50,152 nt of DNA. It comes from Actinomycetes bacterium. GTDB lineage: Bacteria; Actinomycetota; Actinomycetes; S36-B12; UBA5976. Under the pieces are notes generated by a model. That model was not told where the DNA came from. It saw nothing but the letters and a program-made list of their open reading frames with translations, and searched no databases. This document shows, in pieces, positions 29,168-40,369 of this stretch (position 1 is its first letter; the number at the start of each line of letters is the position of its first letter). The stretch is from positions 1 through 50,152 of the forward strand of contig BJFU01000004.1 in assembly GCA_014190035.1 (NCBI GenBank). The letters are read 5' to 3'. The translations under genes and the position numbers were made by a program.

Positions 29168-32100
29168 TTATGCTGGTTGATCTTCTCGTACTTCACGAAT
29201 TCTTTGACTTACAACTGTTGAAATACCATCGCCACGCATTGATACTCCATAGAGAGAATCACAAATTTCCATAGTTCTCTTTTGATGTGTAACAATAATC
29301 AACTGAGAGTTTTGTCTTAGTTCTTCATAAAGTTCAAGGAGACGACCAAGGTTGGTGTCATCAAGTGCTGCTTCAACCTCATCAAGAATGTAGAACGGGG
29401 ATGGTCTGGCTTTGAACAATGCAACTAAGAATGCAACGGCTGCCAAAGATCTTTCTCCACCAGAAAGAAGTGAAAGTCTTAAATAACGTTTACCTTGTGG
29501 TTTAACTTCGATATCAATTCCAGTGGTGAGCATGTTTTCTGGATCAGTCAGAACTAATCTTCCTTCTCCGCCTGGGAAAAGTCTTGGCAATACTGTTTCA
29601 AATTCACGTGCCACGTCTTTATAGGCCTCGTTGAATACTTGTTGCACTCTTTGTTCTACTTCAGCAATTACTTCTAACAAATCTTTTCTGGTCTTTTTCA
29701 CATCTTCTAATTGCTCTGTTAAGAATTGGTTTCTTTCTTCCAAAGCACTGAATTCTTCCAATGCTAGTGGGTTAATTCGACCAAGCAGGGCTAACTTCTT
29801 TTCTGCATCAAGAGCACGTTTTTCTTGCTTCTCTCGAACATATGCTTCTGGTTCTTTTGGTGCAGGAATTGGCATATCAGGATCTGCATCTTCATCAATA
29901 TGCACAATTTGAGGTACTAATTGATCTGGACCGTATTCCTTCAATAAGGAATCGGCTTCAATACCGTAATCTTCCAAACCTTTGAGCTCAATTTGTTCAA
30001 TTCTTAATCTTTGTTCCATGCGGGCAACTTCATCACGATGCACTGTATCTACCAGGCGTTCTAATTCTGAACCTAAATCTCTAATGGTATGGCGTACTTG
30101 TTGCACTTCTTGTTCCATGGATTGTTGAAGTTTGGTTGCTTCATCTCTTTCATGCTCTGCGGTGATTAAAGAATTTTCCAGATAAGACATGGCTGTTTCC
30201 ACACCTTGAAATACTGCATTGGCAATATGGGCTTCGCGTCTTCTTTGTTCACGACGCTCCATGGCCTTAGAGCGAGACACTCTTTCACTGCTTGCTGTTC
30301 TTTCAAGTTGTTCTGCTCTTTGAACAACAGCAGCCAATCTTTCTTCAGCTGTTCGCATTGCAAGGCGGGCATCAACTTCTGCAGCTCTGGTGGTTTCAAG
30401 CAGTGTTCTTAATCTTTCTAATTCTGAAGCATCTATTTCAATTACTTCTTCAGGTTCAGTTCCAGAATCAGCTAAACGGGTTTCAATTTCACGAAGCACT
30501 CTTTCATCATCAGCACGAGCGGTGTGAGATGCGCGAAGCAAACTATCTAATCTTTCTGCCTCTGCTTGGGAAGATCTGTTTTGCTCACCCAATGCTGCTA
30601 GTTTTTCAGCAATTGCTGCTAGTTCTGCATCTGATTCGTAAAGCAACGCAAGGGCTGCTTCAACTTTTTCAGCAGCGCGTTTTTGTTCATCTTTGGCATT
30701 TTGTAATTCAAATCTAAGTTGATCAGCAAGTGCACTTGTTTGATCTCTTTCGGTTTCAGCTTTTTCAACATTAACTTTTGCTTCAATACGAGAACGAGTA
30801 TTTACTGTTCCACCAATTACGTAATAAGAAGTTACTTTGTCGCCATCTCTGGTTACAGCAGTAAGTCTTGGTTGTAATCTCACTGCTTCTTGAGCATTTT
30901 CCAGAGTTTCAACAATTACTACATCACGCAGTAATTTCTTTAAAGCATTTTGTAATTCATAAGGAGCATTTACTAATTCAATTGCGCTTCTGGAAAACGG
31001 TGGAGCAGCTGGTGCATTGTTTTGTTCATAAAGGGCATCAGCTAATAAAACTGCGGCTCTACCAGTTTTATTGTTCTTAAGTTTGTTAATGGATCTAATT
31101 GCGTCATTTACTGATTTTGCAGCAATTGCATTTGCAGCATCTCCTAGTGCAACAGAAACTGCTGATTCCCAACCACTTTCAATTCTTAACAATGTAGAAA
31201 GAGAACCAATTAATGAATCATCACCAGAACTTAATAATGAATCTCCACCGTCAACTTCTTCTAACAAAGATTGTTGTAAAGCTTCTGCTCTTGCTGTCAA
31301 TGCTGCTTTTGATTTTGCGGTTTCTTGAGATTTAATTTCTAGTTCAGCAACTTTTGTATCCGCTGCTGCTAATTCTTTTGAAGCTTGTTCGTATTGAGTA
31401 TCTAATCCTTTTTCAACACCATCAAGTCCTGCAATTTGAGATTCAAGGGATAAGAATTCTGTTTTTGCTTTTTCAGCACGTTCGCGTGCTTCTCTAACTT
31501 CAACTTCTAATCTTGTCGCTTCACTGGCACGAGCTTCAATACGAGATTTTGCGGCATTAACTTGTCCATTTAATCTGGCAAATTCTTCGCGCTTGTCAGC
31601 TGCAGATTTAATTGCATTGGTATGACGAGCTTGTTCTGTTTGAAATAACTCTTCGGTGGCATTTCTTTCACCCGATGATTTACTTAAGAAGTTTTTAGCA
31701 ACTTCAACATCTTTTTGTAATTCATAAGAATTTTCTCTAGTTGACTTAGCTTCCTTTTCTAACGCTTCAGGATCTGCCCCTGTGGTTTGTTCTTGAATTT
31801 CTTCTTCCACGAGTTTTGCTCGCTCCATAGCAAGGGATCTGGTACCAAAAAAGCGTTCTCTTAAAGATGCAAGTTTGAACCAAGTTTGTTGAGCAGTTTG
31901 TACTCTGGGAGTTGCCTCTAATAATAATCTTTCCAATTCTGATTCGCGAAGTTTCTTGACATTCATTTTGCTTTCAACTTCTGCTTGCTTTTCTCTCAAA
32001 ATTGTTTCGTCAGCAACTTCTTTCATCATGTTGATACGCATTTGAGTCAAGTCATCAGCCAAGATACGCAATTTTGCATCTCTTAGCTCTGCTTGAATTG

Positions 32101-32749
32101 TTTGAGCTTTTCGTGCAACATCTGCTTGTCTAGCCAAAGGTTTAAGTTGTCTTCTTATTTCATTTGTTAAGTCTTGTAAGCGAAGCATGTTTGCTTGAGT
32201 GGCATCAAGTTTTCTTTCAGCTTTTTCTTTTCTTCTTCTATGTTTTAGAACTCCGGCTGCTTCTTCAATAAATCCTCGACGATCTTCAGGCGTTGCACTT
32301 AGAACAGATGCAACTTGACCTTGACCAACGATCACGTGCATTTCTCGACCAATTCCAGAATCAGAAAGAAGTTCCTGCACATCAAGAAGTCGTGAAGCAT
32401 TTCCGTTAATGGCGTATTCAGATCCACCATTTCTAAATAAAGTTCTGGAAATTGTTACTTCTGCATAATCAATTGGTAATGCGCCATCAGCGTTATCAAT
32501 AGTTAAAACAACTTCAGCTCTACCTAAGGGTGCACGACCTGCTGAACCTTTAAAAATAACATCGTCCATCGTGCCACCACGTAATGTTTTGGCACCTTGT
32601 TCACCCATTACCCATGCAATTGCATCTACAACGTTTGATTTACCAGAACCATTTGGTCCAACAACTGCAGTAATTCCTTGTTCAAAATTAAGTGTTGTAG
32701 CAGAAGCAAATGATTTAAATCCGCGAATAGTCAGACTCTTTAAATACAA
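29168..32749 (-). CDS. smc: Chromosome segregation protein SMC
   Basis: GPNGSGKSNVVDAIAWVMGEQGAKTLRGG, long coiled coils with hinge, LLSGGERSLAAVAFLVAL, ILDEVEAALDD. Confidence 0.97.
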   Translation of the reverse strand: MYLKSLTIRGFKSFASATTLNFEQGITAVVGPNGSGKSNVVDAIAWVMGEQGAKTLRGGTMDDVIFKGSAGRAPLGRAEVVLTIDNADGALPIDYAEVTISRTLFRNGGSEYAINGNASRLLDVQELLSDSGIGREMHVIVGQGQVASVLSATPEDRRGFIEEAAGVLKHRRRKEKAERKLDATQANMLRLQDLTNEIRRQLKPLARQADVARKAQTIQAELRDAKLRILADDLTQMRINMMKEVADETILREKQAEVESKMNVKKLRESELERLLLEATPRVQTAQQTWFKLASLRERFFGTRSLAMERAKLVEEEIQEQTTGADPEALEKEAKSTRENSYELQKDVEVAKNFLSKSSGERNATEELFQTEQARHTNAIKSAADKREEFARLNGQVNAAKSRIEARASEATRLEVEVREARERAEKAKTEFLSLESQIAGLDGVEKGLDTQYEQASKELAAADTKVAELEIKSQETAKSKAALTARAEALQQSLLEEVDGGDSLLSSGDDSLIGSLSTLLRIESGWESAVSVALGDAANAIAAKSVNDAIRSINKLKNNKTGRAAVLLADALYEQNNAPAAPPFSRSAIELVNAPYELQNALKKLLRDVVIVETLENAQEAVRLQPRLTAVTRDGDKVTSYYVIGGTVNTRSRIEAKVNVEKAETERDQTSALADQLRFELQNAKDEQKRAAEKVEAALALLYESDAELAAIAEKLAALGEQNRSSQAEAERLDSLLRASHTARADDERVLREIETRLADSGTEPEEVIEIDASELERLRTLLETTRAAEVDARLAMRTAEERLAAVVQRAEQLERTASSERVSRSKAMERREQRRREAHIANAVFQGVETAMSYLENSLITAEHERDEATKLQQSMEQEVQQVRHTIRDLGSELERLVDTVHRDEVARMEQRLRIEQIELKGLEDYGIEADSLLKEYGPDQLVPQIVHIDEDADPDMPIPAPKEPEAYVREKQEKRALDAEKKLALLGRINPLALEEFSALEERNQFLTEQLEDVKKTRKDLLEVIAEVEQRVQQVFNEAYKDVAREFETVLPRLFPGGEGRLVLTDPENMLTTGIDIEVKPQGKRYLRLSLLSGGERSLAAVAFLVALFKARPSPFYILDEVEAALDDTNLGRLLELYEELRQNSQLIIVTHQKRTMEICDSLYGVSMRGDGISTVVSQRIREVREDQPA

Positions 32750-32792
32750 GATCTGCCTCCGGATTTAGTGGGTTTGTCTTAACCCTCTAACT

Positions 32793-33665
32793 CTATCTAT
32801 GAGGGCGTATGTGAGGTTGGCAATTTGGACAGATTGTTGAACTTCTGTTGTTAGAAAAGGCTTCTCGGACCATTTCCAAATCACACCTGTAACACCTTTC
32901 ACCTTCGCGACCATATGCGTTCAATTCGTTTTCGAAGTAACCACTTTCGCCATTTACGTCAATATAGAGATCATCAAAGGAGGTTCCCCCTTTTTCTAAC
33001 GCTTTAGACATGACTTCTTTGGCACTTAACAAGATTTCTTTAATTTTTTTCTCATTTAAATCTTCACAAATATTTGCCCAATGCGTTTTTGCTAACCACA
33101 AAGCCTCATCAGCATAAATATTTCCTATTCCTGCCACAATTTCTTGATTTAGAAGTGCTTGTTTGATTCCAGTTTTTCTTCTCTTTATATTGGCAATTGT
33201 TTTATCCATATCAAATGTTTCTTCAAATAAATCAGGTGAAATGTGTAATACCGATTGCGGAACTAAGCGGTTATCTTTAGCCTCCACTAATTCTTCTAAG
33301 TTAATCCAACCAAAGGTTCTTTGATCAATAAAGTGCAAACTTCTTTTCTTGTCGGCAAAATCAAAAGTAACTCGAGCATGAGTTGATGGCTTTTCATCAT
33401 GTTTGACCATCAGCATTTGTCCACTCATGCCTAAATGTGCACTGATGGCTTGTGAGGAGTTCTTCAGCGTCATCCATAAGAATTTGCCTCTACGCTCAAC
33501 TGAGTTGATTGTAAAACCGGAAACTGTTTTCTCAAATGTTTTCGTGCTGAATTCAAAGTTTCTCAAAGCTCTATTGTTTCTTACTTTAGCTTTTTCAATC
33601 TTTCTATTTTTTATGTGCTTAGCTAAGCCTTTACGAACTACTTCAACTTCTGGTAATTCTGGCAT
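32793..33665 (-). CDS. mutM: Formamidopyrimidine-DNA glycosylase
   Basis: MPELPEVEVVRKGL, QEIVAGIGNIYADEALW, C-terminal zinc finger CYRCDLEM...CPNCQ. Confidence 0.96.
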   Translation of the reverse strand: MPELPEVEVVRKGLAKHIKNRKIEKAKVRNNRALRNFEFSTKTFEKTVSGFTINSVERRGKFLWMTLKNSSQAISAHLGMSGQMLMVKHDEKPSTHARVTFDFADKKRSLHFIDQRTFGWINLEELVEAKDNRLVPQSVLHISPDLFEETFDMDKTIANIKRRKTGIKQALLNQEIVAGIGNIYADEALWLAKTHWANICEDLNEKKIKEILLSAKEVMSKALEKGGTSFDDLYIDVNGESGYFENELNAYGREGERCYRCDLEMVREAFSNNRSSTICPNCQPHIRPHR

Positions 33666-34343
33666 TTAAGGTCTTAAATTATTTATCTCAGTGTAAGCAG
33701 AACTAGCTGCATGCTGTTCTGCTTCTTTTTTACTTTTACCTTCGCCATTGCCATAAATTTGTTCACCAATTTTAACTTTAGCGGTGAATCTTTTGTCATG
33801 ATCTGGACCAGATTGTTCAATCGCGTATTCAATTGCACCTAAAGACTTAGAATTTACAAGTTCGGCCAAACTGGTTTTCCAATCAAGACCTGCTCCTAAT
33901 TCTGCACTTGCAGCCAAAATTGGTGCAAAAAGTTGCAAAATAACTTCACTTGATTTTTCAATTCCATGCTCAACATAAATTGCGCCGAGTAATGCTTCAA
34001 CTGCATCAGCCAAAATACTTGATTTATCTCGACCACCAGTTGCTTCTTCACCTTTACCAAGTAGAAGAAATTCACCCAAACCTAAAGTTCTTGCCACATC
34101 AGCTAATGCTTTGGCGTTAACAACAGCAGCACGAAGCTTTGCTAATTGACCTTCTTGCGCATCAGGATTTTTTCTATAAAGTTCATCAGTGACAACAATT
34201 CCTAAAACGGAATCACCTAAAAATTCAAGTCTTTCATTTGTGGGGATACCACCATTTTCATAAGAAAATGATCTATGCGTAATGGCTTGTTTTAATATTT
34301 CTTCCGATAGTTCAACGCCTAGGCGCGCTACTAGTTCGCGCAT
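33666..34343 (-). CDS. rnc: Ribonuclease III
   Basis: [32 protein letters not shown]-terminal dsRBD. Confidence 0.96.
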   Translation of the reverse strand: MRELVARLGVELSEEILKQAITHRSFSYENGGIPTNERLEFLGDSVLGIVVTDELYRKNPDAQEGQLAKLRAAVVNAKALADVARTLGLGEFLLLGKGEEATGGRDKSSILADAVEALLGAIYVEHGIEKSSEVILQLFAPILAASAELGAGLDWKTSLAELVNSKSLGAIEYAIEQSGPDHDKRFTAKVKIGEQIYGNGEGKSKKEAEQHAASSAYTEINNLRP

Positions 34344-34356
34344 ATTACAAATTTAT

Positions 34357-34530
34357 TTATGGATTTGTAACTTGACGTTTTGCGTATGTACCACATGTTG
34401 GGCATGCAGTGTGAGGAAGTTTTTCTGAACGACAACGATCACAAGTAACTAAAGTTGGAACAGTTGCTTTCCATTGTGCGCGACGATTGCGTGTATTAGA
34501 ACGCGACATTTTTCGTTTTGGTACTGGCAC
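34357..34530 (-). CDS. rpmF: 50S ribosomal protein L32 (not in the ORF track, 57 aa, GTG start)
   Basis: Translated by hand: [57 protein letters not shown]; Cys4 zinc motif; between rnc and DUF177. Confidence 0.95.
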   Translation of the reverse strand: MPVPKRKMSRSNTRNRRAQWKATVPTLVTCDRCRSEKLPHTACPTCGTYAKRQVTNP

Positions 34531-34536
34531 TTTTCT

Positions 34537-35079
34537 CTACTTCTCTTCCTTTAATTGCGATAGCTTTGACCATCGCGGATCAATTATTTCGTGCTTATGT
34601 TCAGGATCCTCTTCGAGACGAATTCCGCACTGGGCACAAAGTCCAAGACAATCATCATTGCAAAGAGGTCTAGTTGGTAGTTCAAGCACCACCGCATCTA
34701 TGAGGGCGGGCTCAAGATCTATCAAATCTCCTTGCATCCTTCTAATCTCATCTGCTTCGTCATCATCGGTAATTTCTTTATCTTCATAGACATATAAATC
34801 TGTAACCTGCGCATCTATTTCATACTTAACCGGATCTAAACAGCGAGAACATTCTGTTTCTGCTTCGAAATAAACTTCCCCAGTAACTAGCACTCCATCA
34901 ACGACAGCTTCAAGTAAAAGATCTAAATCAATCTCGGTTTCTGCAGGAACTATTACTGGGCCATTAGTTAATGAATTAGGTAATTTAATGGTGATATCAA
35001 TTTTCTTTGATTCACCAGCTCTTCGAGGCAATTCGTGAACATCAAGCACTAAGGGATCTCGTGCGTCCAATTTCTTCAT
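34537..35079 (-). CDS. YceD/DUF177 family protein
   Basis: ECSRCLDPVKYEIDAQVTDLYVYE, LCNDDCLGLCAQCGIRLEEDPEH; upstream of rpmF. Confidence 0.92.
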   Translation of the reverse strand: MKKLDARDPLVLDVHELPRRAGESKKIDITIKLPNSLTNGPVIVPAETEIDLDLLLEAVVDGVLVTGEVYFEAETECSRCLDPVKYEIDAQVTDLYVYEDKEITDDDEADEIRRMQGDLIDLEPALIDAVVLELPTRPLCNDDCLGLCAQCGIRLEEDPEHKHEIIDPRWSKLSQLKEEK

Positions 35080-35083
35080 GGAA

Positions 35084-35551
35084 TTAACCTAAATCGTTAA
35101 AGGAAGAATTACCACTTATTTTTTCTCTGCCACGCCTTACTGCTAACAAGGTTCTATTCAGAGTGATTTCAAAGTTTGCTAGACGAGCATCGATGTATTC
35201 ATCTGTTTCATTGCGCATTGAATTTAGTTCTTGGTCTACTTGTTGCAAAATTTCTTGAGCTCTTTGAGTGGCTGATTGAACAATTTCAGTTTGCGAAATA
35301 AGTCGGTTAGCTTCTGCTCTTGCTTGTTCAATCACAGCTTGACCAGCCATTCGACCTTCTTCGATCACTGCTTCTTTGTTGTCTAGTAAGTGATTTGCCT
35401 GCAAGATATCTTCTGGAAGCTTCTTCTTTAATTCATTCAATAAATTAATCATTTCTTGACGGTTAACTAAAGCACCATCACGAGATAGCGGCACTGAGCG
35501 TGCTTCTGCAATCTCGTTTAAAATCTGTTCGATTATTTGTAAGGATTCCAT
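35084..35551 (-). CDS. Coiled-coil protein, DivIVA/ATPase-b-like
   Basis: Long heptad-rich region AGQAVIEQARAEANRLISQTEIVQSATQRAQEILQQVDQEL; conserved position between coaD and DUF177. Confidence 0.65.
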   Translation of the reverse strand: MESLQIIEQILNEIAEARSVPLSRDGALVNRQEMINLLNELKKKLPEDILQANHLLDNKEAVIEEGRMAGQAVIEQARAEANRLISQTEIVQSATQRAQEILQQVDQELNSMRNETDEYIDARLANFEITLNRTLLAVRRGREKISGNSSFNDLG

Positions 35552-35555
35552 AGTT

Positions 35556-36032
35556 TTATTTCTGATATTTCGCTTTCAACGCTTGGGCTACTGGTTTTGG
35601 TACTGAGGTTGAAATATCTCCCCCATGTCGTGCCACTTCTCTAACCAAACTTGAGGAAAGAAATGAGTACAGCGGATTTGTGGCCACAAACAAAGTCTCT
35701 ACAGGTCCTAATTGATAGTTCATCTGAGACATCTGTAATTCGTAGTCAAAATCACTTACCGCTCTTAAACCTTTAACGATTGCAGTTACCCCGCGATCTC
35801 TACAGAAATCAACCAATAAACCATCAAATGTTTCAACAATTACTTTAGGTAAATGTTTACAAGATTCTCTAATTAATTCAACGCGTTCTTCAATAGTAAA
35901 TAGTCCAGCTTTGGTGTGATTAACCAAAACAGCCACCACGACTTCATTGGAAATATCTGAGGCTCTTTTGAATACATCTATGTGGCCATTGGTTACAGGA
36001 TCAAAGGAACCGGGACAAACTACTTTTTGCAT
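35556..36032 (-). CDS. coaD: Phosphopantetheine adenylyltransferase
   Basis: VVCPGSFDPVTNGHIDVFKRAS, VKGLRAVSDFDYELQM, YSFLSSSLVREVA. Confidence 0.96.
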   Translation of the reverse strand: MQKVVCPGSFDPVTNGHIDVFKRASDISNEVVVAVLVNHTKAGLFTIEERVELIRESCKHLPKVIVETFDGLLVDFCRDRGVTAIVKGLRAVSDFDYELQMSQMNYQLGPVETLFVATNPLYSFLSSSLVREVARHGGDISTSVPKPVAQALKAKYQK

Positions 36033-36589
36033 ACTTGACCGTACCAAACACACGTATCGCCATAACTCTTATCTCTAATGCTTTCGAAGCCATCAGGCCA
36101 AACAAAGTCACCAGATCTCTTAGAAGTTTCCACAACCAGGATGGCGTCATCAGAAAACCAAGAATTAGCAAGACCCTGCGTTATGACTTTTGAGATTTGT
36201 ACCAGTGGCATTTCATAAGGTGGATCTAGAAAAATCAATTGCGCAGGCATTTTTAGTTTTTCTGCAGGTTTTGCCGAAAAGAGTGTTTCAACTTTGGCAT
36301 CAACAACGTGAGCATTAACTTTTAAGTCTTCAATATTTTTGTTAATCACAGCAACCGCATTTTTATTGTCTTCTACAAATACACAATGATTTGCCCCTCT
36401 AGAAATTGATTCAATTCCAAGAGCACCACTTCCTGCAAAAAGATCAAGCACACTTACTTCAGCAATTGCATCAAGAGAAGTAAGACTAGAAAAAACGGCT
36501 TCGCGAACTCTTTCCGCAGTTGGTCTTGTTCCTGCATCTGGTACTTTCAGAGCTCTTCCTCTAAGTTCTCCAGCAATAATTCTGGTCAT
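36020..36589 (-). CDS. rsmD: 16S rRNA (guanine966-N2)-methyltransferase RsmD
   Basis: RIIAGELRGRALKVP, RPTAERVREAVFSSL, VLDLFAGSGALGIE, FLDPPYEMP. Confidence 0.95.
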   Translation of the reverse strand: MTRIIAGELRGRALKVPDAGTRPTAERVREAVFSSLTSLDAIAEVSVLDLFAGSGALGIESISRGANHCVFVEDNKNAVAVINKNIEDLKVNAHVVDAKVETLFSAKPAEKLKMPAQLIFLDPPYEMPLVQISKVITQGLANSWFSDDAILVVETSKRSGDFVWPDGFESIRDKSYGDTCVWYGQVCKK

Positions 36590-38794
36590 TTAGTTTTTCT
36601 CCAAGAATTCTGTTTCTGCTTCTTTTTCTATTTCTAATACTGCTTTTTGTAAAGCTGGCACTTGCGCAAGTGTGAAATCTTGTTCAACTAGTTTCTTGCA
36701 GGCATCTCTGGCTAATTCTACTAATTCCACATCTTTGACAACTTGTAGTAATTTCAAAGAAGATTTTCTACCAGATTGTCTTGAACCTAGAACATTTCCT
36801 TCTCTTCGAATTTCTAAATCAAGTTGTGCTAATTCAAAACCATCAGTAGTTGATGCCACTGCTGCCAGTCTTTCCCTTGCAGGAGAATCTTCAGGAGATT
36901 CTGTAACAAATAAACAAATTCCAGGTTCTTTGCCTCGACCAATTCGACCACGTAACTGATGCAATTGGCTAACCCCAAATCGATCAGCATCAAGAATAAT
37001 CATCATCGTCGCATTTGGTACATCCACACCAACTTCAATAACAGTTGTGGAAACTAAAACATCAATGCCATCTTTAGCGCTTGGTCCTGCATTAAATCTG
37101 CGCATGATGTCATCTTTTTCTTCACTTGACATTCGTCCATGTAAAACTCCAACTCTGACATCTTTTAGTGGACCACCAGAAAGCATTGGTGCAACTTCTA
37201 ATACAGCAAGTGGTGGACGTTTCTCATCTTCTGTTTCTAAATCTGTGTCATCTTCTGCAGATGCTCCACCAATGCGAGGTGCAACTATATAAACCTGGTG
37301 ACCATTTTTAACTTCTTCAACAACTCTTTGCCATCCTCTTTCTAAGTGTCCTGGTTTTTCGACAGATAAAACAACATGAGTTGTAATCGGACTTCTTCCT
37401 TGCGGTAATTCTTTTAGTGAACAAATATCTAAATCCCCAAAGACTGTCATTGCCACAGTTCTTGGAATTGGAGTTGCTGTCATTACTAAAACGTGTGGTC
37501 TTTTATCGCCAGGAGATTTTGCAGCAAGCGCTGCACGTTGCTCAACACCAAATCGATGTTGTTCATCAACTACAACTAAAGCTAAATCTTTAAACTTCAC
37601 ACCTTCTTGAATAATGGCGTGAGTTCCCACCACAATTCCTGCATCACCATTTGCAATGTTTGCTAACACATTTGATCTGCTGGCACCAGTTACTGATCCA
37701 GTTAATAACTCAACCTGGGTGCCAAGTTCACTTCCCCCAAGCTCTCCCTTGGTAGCAAGTGAACCCATTAATTTCTTTATTGTTCTTAAATGTTGTCCAG
37801 CTAAAACTTCCGTTGGTGCAAGCAATGCTGCTTGTCCGCCTGCATCAACTGCTGCGAGCATTGCTCGAAGTGCCACGATTGTTTTTCCACTTCCCACATC
37901 TCCTTGAAGTAATCGATGCATGGGGTGAGTTTGACCAATTTCTGCAAATAATGCTTCGCCTATTTCTTTTTGTCCATTGGTTAATTCAAAAGGTAAATTC
38001 TTATCAAATTCCGTTACTAGACCATCTGTTACTTGCTTTCGAGCAGTTGCAGGTAATTGTGATTCTTTTGCTCGTCTTTGTAATAAAACAGTTTGCAAAA
38101 CAAATGCTTCATCAAATTTCAATCGATTTAAGGCCATTGCTACTTGTTCAAAGGTTTCTGGTTCATGAATCCAGGTGATGGCTTGCTTAAAAGAAATAAG
38201 TCCTAATTCTTCCTGCATAGATTTAGGAACCACATCATCGTCTTCTTGGATTTCTAATTGACTCATCACAAACTTGATTGCTTTGGCTGTTCTCCAACTA
38301 GGAACAGAACCTGTTGCTGGATATACCGGAATTAACGCTTTGGCAAACATTTCTATTACATCTGGATCTGTTTCTTCGCCTTGTTGAGCTGTCAAAATAT
38401 ATTCAGGATGAATTAATTGTTTTCTACCTCTGTATTCCTGAACTTTGCCAGCAAATAAACCTTGGATTCCTGGAATCAATCTTTTCTTGTGCATGCTTGC
38501 CATGGCAAAGAAAGCTAAATCAATTGTTTTCTTTCCATCTGTTACTACTACTTCTAGACGTGTTGTGCGTCTGCCTTTCATAGGTGCCTCTTTGGCAGAA
38601 GCAACTTCAGCTAGAACTGTTGCGTGCTCACCAATTCTTAAAGATTTAAGATCAGTTAATTCACCACGTTTGGCATAACGCCTTGGATAGTGGCGCACCA
38701 AATCTTCCACTGTTTCATAACCAAAAGCAGTGGATAAAAGTTTTGCTGACCGACCGCCTAAGACATCAATCAGCGAGGAATTTAGGTGAACCAT
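36590..38794 (-). CDS. recG: ATP-dependent DNA helicase RecG
   Basis: [57 protein letters not shown]; likely start MVHLNSS. Confidence 0.95.
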   Translation of the reverse strand: MVHLNSSLIDVLGGRSAKLLSTAFGYETVEDLVRHYPRRYAKRGELTDLKSLRIGEHATVLAEVASAKEAPMKGRRTTRLEVVVTDGKKTIDLAFFAMASMHKKRLIPGIQGLFAGKVQEYRGRKQLIHPEYILTAQQGEETDPDVIEMFAKALIPVYPATGSVPSWRTAKAIKFVMSQLEIQEDDDVVPKSMQEELGLISFKQAITWIHEPETFEQVAMALNRLKFDEAFVLQTVLLQRRAKESQLPATARKQVTDGLVTEFDKNLPFELTNGQKEIGEALFAEIGQTHPMHRLLQGDVGSGKTIVALRAMLAAVDAGGQAALLAPTEVLAGQHLRTIKKLMGSLATKGELGGSELGTQVELLTGSVTGASRSNVLANIANGDAGIVVGTHAIIQEGVKFKDLALVVVDEQHRFGVEQRAALAAKSPGDKRPHVLVMTATPIPRTVAMTVFGDLDICSLKELPQGRSPITTHVVLSVEKPGHLERGWQRVVEEVKNGHQVYIVAPRIGGASAEDDTDLETEDEKRPPLAVLEVAPMLSGGPLKDVRVGVLHGRMSSEEKDDIMRRFNAGPSAKDGIDVLVSTTVIEVGVDVPNATMMIILDADRFGVSQLHQLRGRIGRGKEPGICLFVTESPEDSPARERLAAVASTTDGFELAQLDLEIRREGNVLGSRQSGRKSSLKLLQVVKDVELVELARDACKKLVEQDFTLAQVPALQKAVLEIEKEAETEFLEKN

Positions 38795-38906
38795 CGTTGG
38801 TTCCAGCCTAGGCTTAGTGGGTGCTTTCAAGGCGCATTCAATGCCTTGGGTAGGCTCTTACAAGTTGCTAAAAGTGCAATTAAATAAATCGGGAGTGAAA
38901 TTACAG

Positions 38907-39092
38907 ATGGCCGCCAAGTGCGATGTTTGTGGCAAAGGACCAGGATTTGGTCACCAAGTTTCACATTCCAACGTTAAAACTAAAAGACGTTTCAATCCAA
39001 ATATTCAAAGAGTTAAAGCAATCATTAAAGGAACACCAAAGCACGTTAATGTTTGCACTTCCTGCCTTCGCGCAGGCAAAGTAACTCGCTAA
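38907..39092 (+). CDS. rpmB: 50S ribosomal protein L28
   Basis: [36 protein letters not shown]. Confidence 0.95.
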   Translation: MAAKCDVCGKGPGFGHQVSHSNVKTKRRFNPNIQRVKAIIKGTPKHVNVCTSCLRAGKVTR

Positions 39093-40055
39093 CTAAATCT
39101 TAAAGTGATCGTGGCCTTTGGGGCCTAGAAAATGTCTACCATCAATTGTTACTTGGGCTTTTCCTTCAAATACTTCACCAATTACTTTGAATCCATCTGG
39201 CACTTGTCTAGATCTTGGAAGAGTTGCGACAAAAGCATGATCATCTCCCCCAGTCATTACCCAAATCATGGGATCAACATTTAAAGCTGCTGCTACATCT
39301 AATATTTCTTGTTCAGGAATTAAGGCAGTAGTTTTAATATCAATGTGAACTTCTGATGCTGTGGCAATGTGACCTAAATCTTGCAATAAGCCATCGGAAA
39401 CATCAATCATGGAAGAAACAAAGTCTTTAGCAATAGTTCCAGCAAAGTAAGGAACTTTTGGTCTTCTATGTGCATCGCAAACTATTTTTGGTGATTTAAA
39501 TCCTCGACGCAATGCACTTAAACCAGCTTCAGCCCAACCTAATCTTCCTGCCATTATTACTAAGTTTCCAGGTTCTGCCCCACTTCTTTTTAATGGCGCT
39601 TGGGATAAACCAGCATCACTTATATTTCCTAAAGCAGTAATAGAAATAGTTAAATTCTCAGATTTGGTGGTGTCTCCACCTACAACTGCAGCATTTACTA
39701 ATGCTGCTTCTTCACAGATTCCATCTACAAGTTCAATTAACCAATCAACTTTAGTTGTTCCAGGAATTGCTAAACCAATAAGTAATGCAGTTGGTGTTGC
39801 ACCTGTTGCCACAATGTCAGCTAAATTTGCAGCAGCTGCTCTATGCCCAATATCTCTGGCACTAGACCAATCTCTTTTAAAGTGTTGACCTTCAACCAAC
39901 ATGTCAGTTGATGCCACGACTCGAGCTGAATCTAATTGCACGATTGCAGCGTCATCACCTAAACCAAGGATTACTTGAGAAGCAGGAGCTAGACGAGATT
40001 TCAATAATTCAACAAAGCCAAATTCACCCAAGTCGGCGATTGTTTGCTCACTCAT
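39093..40055 (-). CDS. thiL: Thiamine-monophosphate kinase
   Basis: LGLGDDAAIVQLDSARVVASTDMLVEGQHFKRDW, AAANLADIVATGATP, DVSDGLLQDLGHIA, MTGGDDHAF; start MSEQTIADLGEFG. Confidence 0.94.
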   Translation of the reverse strand: MSEQTIADLGEFGFVELLKSRLAPASQVILGLGDDAAIVQLDSARVVASTDMLVEGQHFKRDWSSARDIGHRAAAANLADIVATGATPTALLIGLAIPGTTKVDWLIELVDGICEEAALVNAAVVGGDTTKSENLTISITALGNISDAGLSQAPLKRSGAEPGNLVIMAGRLGWAEAGLSALRRGFKSPKIVCDAHRRPKVPYFAGTIAKDFVSSMIDVSDGLLQDLGHIATASEVHIDIKTTALIPEQEILDVAAALNVDPMIWVMTGGDDHAFVATLPRSRQVPDGFKVIGEVFEGKAQVTIDGRHFLGPKGHDHFKI

Positions 40056-40132
40056 CTTGATCTCCCCCTTTTCAATTATCCAACTTAAATGTAAGTTTAT
40101 GCTCACTATTAGATAAAGAAAGTTGAAAAATA

Positions 40133-40369
40133 ATGAGTGTTCAGGCCTACATCTTGGTACAAACCGAAGTCGGTAAGTCCGATGAGGTAGCTCAGGCAAT
40201 AAATGCTATTTCTGGTGTTATGAATGCTGAACACGTAACTGGACCCTATGACGTCATTGTTAGAGCAGAAGCCAAATCCATTGACGATTTAGCCAAAGTG
40301 GTTTTAGCAAAAGTTCAAACTGTTAAGGGAATTACTAGAACTCTTACTTGCCCAATAGTTAACTTGTAA
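40133..40369 (+). CDS. Stand-alone Lrp/AsnC ligand-binding (RAM) domain protein
   Basis: VQAYILVQTEVGKSDEVAQAINAISGVMNAEHVTGPYDVIVRAEAKSIDDL; no HTH. Confidence 0.88.
   Translation: MSVQAYILVQTEVGKSDEVAQAINAISGVMNAEHVTGPYDVIVRAEAKSIDDLAKVVLAKVQTVKGITRTLTCPIVNL

Noticed and set aside
30166-30717. Several ORFs opposite or out of frame with smc
   Set aside because: Low-complexity antisense or alternate-frame translations of coiled-coil codons; smc is intact
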